NCBI RefSeq assembly: GCF_027887165.1
Contig: NC_077231.1
Location: forward strand, 126,311,487-126,375,486
Direction: 5' to 3'
Length of the DNA: 64,000 nt
Source: Monodelphis domestica
Taxonomy: Eukaryota > Chordata > Mammalia > Didelphimorphia > Didelphidae
The notes beneath the pieces were generated by a model that saw only the letters and a program-made list of their open reading frames with translations, did no database searches and was not told where the DNA came from. Below, piece by piece: positions 57,861 through 64,000 of this stretch (within the stretch, counting starts at the first letter, position 1; each line of letters starts with the position of its first letter). The translations under genes were made by a program, and so were the position numbers.

Positions 57861-59289
57861 TATAAATGACAGTTTTTACATGACCTTAAATAATGACTAT
57901 CATTTCTTTATCAACTCCATTTTCTGATAACTACAGGGCTTTTAGTCACTATTAAGGATTACAATTTGGTGTATTTTTAGACTACTATACAAAATTTAAA
58001 TATCTGATATATTTCATGCCAATATAAAAGGTAATCATATTCTAACATTTGAAATCTATTTTAGTAAAGGACACATATTCCAAAATAATCTGTTTTAAAC
58101 TATGCATGAATCAAAGTGATTAGACATCAGCATATAAGCCTATTAAATTCTAATCAGGAAAAAAAAAAACACAGAACACACTTAAAATTACAATATGTCT
58201 CCATTATACCCAAACAATCCAGAAAAGAATGACCATTTCTTTAGCCATGTATGAGTTTCTCATTCATGAAGCAGAGAAATAAAATGTGACTATAACAGTA
58301 TTTAGATTTTTCTACTGTTGTTTCTTTTTCTCGCTCTCAATTATGATTTAAACTCGTTCCTTGGGAAACTATTTAAAATTGTGTCATTTTAAATCTTTCT
58401 GTAAGTTTCTTCATTATTCCTAAACATCTGAATAGATTTCTCATCTTAACCATTCACTTCCCTAAGGCACTCCAGGGGAGCTAGCCCACATAAACCAATG
58501 TGATTTGCTTATGACTGTTTCGAAGCTTTGAAGTGTTTGTGTGTCTTGTCTTATTTTGCCTTTTCATTTGCTTACATAATCCAGATGCTATAGTACATGA
58601 TTTTCCTGTCCAGCTTGGCTAAGTTTTAATATTTACCTAGATACAGGGCTTAATCCATATTGCGCAGTGCCCTGGTGCTATAAACGAATTGCTGTTACAT
58701 TTATTTATGCTGTTACATGTTGCTTATTATCTAAATTTAAGTCCTGTGCCTGGAATTCACTCCTTGGGTCACTTTAGTCAAGGGCTATTGATCTTTAAAG
58801 GTATGTATGCATCTCTGGGTAAGTTAAAGTTCTGACAGCACCTATACAGCTGCATATCTCAGAATCTGAGAATTCTGAGCCCCCCAGGGTGACTACTTGG
58901 GAGATGTAGCACGATCCAGTATTTATCATTTGCCCAATAAGTAGTCTCATATTATCCATTGGTCATGAGTATGATATTACATTCCTTGGACCAATACGGA
59001 TATCAGATAAGTATGTCTTCCACTTCCTAATGTACTTTAAAAAATTATAACCTGAAATAATCACTGCTTTTCTTAGGCATTTATAATATCCTTTTTTTAC
59101 AAGTGAAATTATGCAATTTCTCATTTTGTTTGGAAGTTAAGGTGAAGAATGGCATAGTTTTAACTGTTTTTTTTTTTAACTTTAAATCTGATACATTTAA
59201 TAAAGTTAATTTAGGGTAAAGATTTATTATGCATGGCTTCTAGATCTATTAAGTCTATCATAACTCACTTATTTAAGAAACATTTAAAT

Positions 59290-59580
59290 TTGCTGTCCCT
59301 TATGCCTAGAATTCTCTGCTTCCACATCTCTGCCTCCTAGCTTCCTTGAATTTCCTTAAGTCTCAGCTAACTCCCTGCCATCTTGAAGAAAGTTCTTTTC
59401 AATCCCCAATAATGCTACTGCAATTCCTCTGTTGATTTTCTGTATATAACCTGTTTGTATAAAATTGTTCATATTATCTCTTTCCCATTAAACTGTGAGT
59501 TCCTTGACAGTGGGGATTCTTTATTTTTCTTTGTACCCAGTAACTAACACATAGTAAATGCTAGTTGACTAACTTAAAAA
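59290..59580 (+). mobile_element. L2 LINE 3' end
   Basis: Ordered blocks cctagaattctctgcttcca, 'attaaactgtgagttccttg acagtgggga' and 'cacatagtaaatgctagttg'. Confidence 0.8.
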
Positions 59581-59989
59581 TGTTCTTGTAAAAAACATTT
59601 GTATGCTGCAATACAGAGATTAGATCTATGATTTCATCAGTATAAGGAATTCCTGAGTGAAAGAAATTCCTCTATCACTGCAGGATAGCATCTTTTCTTT
59701 AACATAATCATAAAGAATTATCTAGGATTTTGAAAATGGGTCACTGAGGCAGGAGGTTATCAAAATTAGGATTTTAACCCAAGTCTTTTTGGTTTTAATG
59801 CTGGTTCTTTAATTACTCTCATGCCGCTTCTTGTTCATAATGCTAGGGTACAAAAAGTAAATTCTTTTGAATTTTAAAAGCAATCTGTAGTGTTTACAAG
59901 GCTTTATACTCTATTCTCTTCTGAAATCAAAACCACATTCCATGTTTCTGTAAAACAAATAGTGTCTAAATAAAGGGGAGGGGGAAGCT

Positions 59990-60175
59990 GGGTAGCTCAG
60001 TGGATTGAGAGTCAGGCCTGGAGATGAGAGGTCCTGGGTTCAAATCTGGCATCAGATACTTCCCAGCTGTGTGACCCTGGGCAAGTCACATGACCCCCAT
60101 TGCCTAGCCCTTACCACTCTTCTGTCTTGGAGCCAATACAAAGTATTGACTCCAAGATGGAAGGTAAGGGTTTTT
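59990..60175 (+). mobile_element. Marsupial tRNA-SINE, well preserved
   Basis: Has a tRNA-like A box (gctgggtagctcagtggatt) and B box (tgggttcaaatctgg), then 'gtgtgaccctgggcaagtca', attgcctagcccttaccact, 'cttggagccaatacaaagta' and the gatggaaggtaagggttt end. Best preserved SINE here and probably among the youngest. Confidence 0.85.
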
Positions 60176-60290
60176 AAAAAAATAACTAAACAAACAAACA
60201 AACAAATAGATAAATAAATAAATGAAAGAATAAATAAATAAATAAATGAATGAATGAATGAATGAATAAATAAATAAATAAATGAATGGG
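60176..60290 (+). repeat. (AAAC)n/(AAAT)n/(GAAT)n SINE tail microsatellite
   Basis: A-rich tetranucleotide runs starting directly at the SINE 3' end, evidently grown from its tail. Confidence 0.95.
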
Positions 60291-62049
60291 AAAAGGGAGT
60301 GGTATGGTTTGTGTGTTATTTCAATATTATAATAAATTAGTGGCATAGTTAGGAAATTATCAAAAAAGCAAATTTTAAAATCTGAAATTATTTATTTTTC
60401 AAATAATGTTTTAGAATGTTAAAGTATCTACATAAACATCAACTATTGTTATTAAGTAAAGAGAGGTATACTTAATACTTGGCCATTAAGTGATACATTC
60501 TTTGACATTCCTTGAAACACAAAACATAAAACAACCAAGTCCTGCATGGTTTCTTTTGATATTTGCATGGTGACAAAGGCAGAAAAAGGAAAATCTGTAT
60601 TTTCTATCTACAAGAAAATCCTGAGAAACACTGTTAAATACTTTGTGAAAATCTAAGAAAATTAGGTCTTTTCAACATTCCCATGAAGAATCAATCAAGT
60701 ATCTTATCCCAGAAGGAAATGAGGTTTGTCTGGTACAGTTTGGTTTTGAGGAAGCCATGCAACCTCCTTGTAATCTTCAGTGTCTTTTACAAAGGTTCAC
60801 AAATAACTTCTGGAATTTTATCAGGAATAAAACTCAGGTTCATTTATTACAGTTTGCTATTTCCATTCATTTTCCGTTCTCCAAAAGTAAGGGATATTTA
60901 TCCATCTCCAGTACTATAAGGATACTATCTGGAAACTCCAAAACTCTATTAATTCTTCAAAGATTCCTGACAGCAATCACAGTTAACACTCTGCTCAGTA
61001 TTCTGGGAAGTAATTTTGTCTGAAGCTGGTGACTTGAACTCATCAAAGACAGCTAATCTTGTACCAACTCTCCCTATTTAGCCTAGGTGTCAATTCTCAG
61101 TCCTCATTTTTAGTCAGCCTCTTTTCACTTGAAGGGTCATTCTTGACAATTAGAAGGAGAAAATGAGGTGAGCAGCTGTTTTTCCCTTCTCTTCAATTAT
61201 TACCATTGCATCCACCCCAAGCTGTTCTTGCCCCTACTTTGATCCTTTACTTTTCCTCCAACTTTTCCTCCACTTAGGCAAAAGCAACCATAAATAACAA
61301 AAATAAAACTGTCTTTGGAAATTTGGCAGACTCATTTGGCAGACATTAGACCAACAGATATTATCCATCTTTACTTGGATTTTTGTCCCTTGCTCTCCAC
61401 ATTTACTTCTGTTTTCTTTAGATGTCTTTTAAAATCAAAATTGATTGATCTGTACATCCTTATCTTTTGTAAGGAAATAATTCATGTTTTTCCTCATCAA
61501 AATTGTTTTTGTTAGTAAGCATCATAATTTCATTCTTGGGAACATCCTAGCCTTACTTTCCACAAAGAATTTTAGACCATGGCCTTTGATACCTGCTCTC
61601 CCAATAGCTAACATGGATGTCAGAGACTTCCTGGTTTTTCTCTTCTTTTTCAGTCACAAATTCCAAGAGGAAATTGTCTTCCACCCAAAATTCTCATTGT
61701 TTCTACTTCAGCAACTTAGACCTAATTTTTGATGGCAACTAGGTTTAGATACTTTTGTATTTTGAATAATGAAGTTGTTACTAAGGTAAATCACAAAATT
61801 TCTAGATGCTCTTCTCTATGCAGAGAAAGCACACTCCAGCAGATGTCCAGATAATTGAAGTCTCTCATGATTATTATATTATGTCACCATGCTCACCTAT
61901 TGATGTTTCTTGAAGTACTCCTCTACTTCCTTTCATTTTGACCAATACCTGTAAGTATACTCTGAAGACAATAAATCACTTATGTTTCTTCCTTTCTTGA
62001 TCCTTAGCCAAAATGCTTTCCCCTATGTTTCCTCCTCTAGCTCCTGTAT

Positions 62050-62240
62050 TTCTGTAAAATTAGGAGATCAGACTAGATGGTTTCAAAGATTTCTTCTATT
62101 ACTACTAGGTTTTGTGACTACATCCCCTCCTGTCCTGTGCCTTCCTTTTACTCTCTAGGCTTCAGTTTCCTTATCTATAAATTATGGGGTTGGACTAGAT
62201 ATTCTCTTAGGTCCCTGCCAGTTTTAGATCAATTGGTCTA
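62050..62240 (+). mobile_element. MIR-type SINE pieces
   Basis: Two partial copies: gatcagactagatggtttca near 62070, and ggcttcagtttccttatcta then ggggttggactagatattct at 62157-62215. Confidence 0.55.
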
Positions 62241-62244
62241 TCAA

Positions 62245-62290
62245 TAAGCATTTGTTAAGTGCCTGCTATGTGCCAGGTTCTAGAAGCCTA
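62245..62290 (-). mobile_element. L2/MIR 3' end, reversed
   Basis: Reads 'aataagcatttgttaagtgc ctgctatgtgccaggttcta'. Confidence 0.6.
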
Positions 62291-62705
62291 TTTAACAGAT
62301 ATATATCTATATAAATGATTTTTTTCTAAAAGTACCCCAAATTTTCCAATATACATACATATACTTAACATATCCTATTCCTTTTGAGCAAGATATACCC
62401 TTCAAAGTCATATTCCAGTTGGGGGGTATTATCTAATCCTATCAAATCCCAGTATTGCACTTGGAGAATAAAAATTTCTACTACATTCTGCTTGTCACCC
62501 ATGTAATGTACATTTTTAAATACTTGAAGCCATTCATTTTTATTGCTGGTTCTTTTCTTGGATTTTTATTTTTGTCTCTTGTGAATTTCTGAGTATTTGT
62601 ACTGCTATTATTCTCCTTAAATTGTAGGTACCCTCCAGGGCAGGTATCTTGGCAGATATACATATAGTTTTCTCCAAATCCATTTTTAGCTTAAAGTGAT
62701 TTTGA

Positions 62706-62825
62706 TTAGATTTCTAAGACCATAAGCAAGTGTATTATTACCAGCCCATGTTAGGTACATTCAATGCCTGGCTAAGATCTCCTCATTTATATATTTTAAG
62801 CCATGGTCCAGAATCTATTTCTTAA
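62706..62825 (+). repeat. Unclassified repeat Y, copy 2
   Basis: Same order of blocks as 7918-8030: agatttctaagaccataagc, gttaggtacattca, tgcctggctaagatctcctc, 'atattttaagccatggtccagaa'. Confidence 0.55.
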
Positions 62826-63244
62826 ATTTTTTCATTCTTCAATTAATAAATTCTCAATTCTAGCTTACTCTTTTATAACACATACCTTCACTAGGTAACA
62901 GGGACAAAATTTCAACTTTCGCTCGTAAGACCTTCACATTTCCAGAACCATAGAATTTCAAAAAGAAAATATTCAGAAGATATTTTCAGTAGCTATTTTG
63001 TCCAACTCATATTTTAGAAGAAATCCTCTCTATTGTGTATCTAAAAAATTGGTCATACAGTCTTCATGCAAAGACAGTTTATTTGAAGTGAGGGAGAACT
63101 CATGAGATAGCACCTTCCAATTTTGAATAGCTTTTAATGTGAAGCAGTTTTCCTTACATGAATTTTAAATTTGTATCTTTAAAACTTTGAGCCTCTGCTC
63201 CCACTTCTGCCCTCAGGGCTAAACAAAATAAATCTAATCCATTT

Positions 63245-63480
63245 TCCACCTCAACTAGCTGGCTCAGTAGAGAGAGTGCCAGCCCTGGACTCAGGAGGCT
63301 CTATCAAATCTGGCCTCAGATACTTACTAGTTATATGACCTTGGGCAAGTCACTTAATACTATTTGTCTTTTTTCGTCTTCTATAAAATAAGCTGGAGAA
63401 GGAAATGACAAACCACTCCAGTATTTTTGACAAGAAAACGCCAAATGGGATCACGGAGTGTCAAACTAAATAACAACAAA
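63245..63480 (+). mobile_element. tRNA-SINE, near full length
   Basis: From 'ctagctggctcagtagagag' through 'aatctggcctcagatactta', ttgggcaagtcacttaatac and gagaaggaaatgacaaacca to cgccaaatgggatcacggag and the caaca tail. Confidence 0.85.
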
Positions 63481-64000
63481 AATTTTTCATCTCAGAATAA
63501 TCCCCATTGAATCTCTTCATTCTCTCATATTCTACATCATTATAAGTTACCAAATCTTATAGATTTTATCTCTGTAGCATTTATCTTATTCAAATCCTCC
63601 TCTCTATTCAAAAGTCAGGTACCATTCTTGATTGGATTAATGCAGAGTTATAATAGGCTATCAATTTCTTTTTCCTGAAAACCATGTCTGTCTCTATAAG
63701 AATCCCAAGATTACATTAACTTTAAAAAAATTGTTTCTAATTGCCCACTTAGGATTTTAATTAGTTCATCAAAATTAATTCTCAAAAGAGATATGGTTAG
63801 ATAATAGTTCATCTGAAGATCTGTGAGCTAAGGTAACTATAAAAATAAAATAATATCACAAAAATGATGGTGATGACCTTAAAATTTTAAGAAATAATTA
63901 TTACTCTTGTAATAGTAATTTCTGAAACAATCATTGGACTGATTAGTTACAGCAAAGGTCAAAATTAACATAGACTCCAAGATGGCACTGTAGGAAAATA

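Larger units (their letters stand above)
56939..64000 (-). other. EPS8: EPS8 intron, partial, to the right edge
   Basis: No further EPS8 exon is visible, so the next upstream exon lies beyond the window. Recognised: an L1 piece, an L2 tail, SINEs and repeat Y. 57870-59285, 60300-62030 and 62830-63240 show no family I can name. 60540-61990 has the look of a decayed LINE (long pyrimidine-rich text) but no motif I can point to. Confidence 0.75.

Noticed and set aside
59990-60175. Possible tRNA gene because of A-box and B-box sequences
   Set aside because: Followed by the SINE body and A-rich tail; no complete cloverleaf with acceptor stem pairing is visible.
60104-60346. Open frame rich in Phe, Ile, Tyr and Leu, resembling membrane segments
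   Set aside because: Antisense reading of the SINE tail (AAAT/GAAT)n repeat.

Overview
The window comes from a mammalian nuclear genome, most likely a marsupial. It is AT-rich and intron-dominated. It is crowded with LINE2 and MIR/CORE-type SINEs, RTE-type and L1 LINEs, a tRNA-derived SINE of the marsupial type (the copy at 59990-60175 is the clearest), hAT, Tigger and mariner DNA transposons, and solo retroviral LTRs. The species cannot be fixed from this sequence.

The only protein-coding gene I can support is EPS8 (epidermal growth factor receptor kinase substrate 8), on the minus strand. Eight exons lie between 56938 and 10614. All have GT-AG borders and consistent phases, and they encode roughly the last 406 residues: a proline-rich linker, an SH3 domain split over two exons, a second proline-rich segment, the C-terminal actin- and SOS1-binding effector region, and the stop codon. 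The last exon continues into a 3' UTR of about 1.2 kb with a poly(A) signal at 9420-9425. The N-terminal half (PTB domain) and the promoter lie beyond the right edge. The stretch 56939-64000 is intron with no exon seen.

Layout: 1-9399 is intergenic DNA downstream of EPS8. It holds nested old elements: an L1 broken by a solo LTR, a Tigger remnant, a hAT miniature element, an L2 split by an unclassified repeat, and SINEs. 9400-10727 is the 3' UTR and last coding exon. 10728-56754 is seven introns (1.0 to 13.4 kb) and the other exons. The introns carry five LTR or LTR-like insertions (four solo LTRs and one possible enclosing LTR), many L2 fragments, a 5'-truncated L1 with a 16-bp target-site duplication, an RTE fragment, a CR1/L3-like fragment, miniature DNA transposons and three long microsatellites.

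I see no tRNA, rRNA, CRISPR array, bacterial-type operon or second gene. I looked for an undescribed system and did not find one. The most notable structures are nested insertions with readable target-site duplications, a near-identical 130-bp-period tandem duplication just upstream of an EPS8 splice acceptor, a 98-bp TA tract in the smallest intron, and two repeat families (here called X and Y) that I cannot name.
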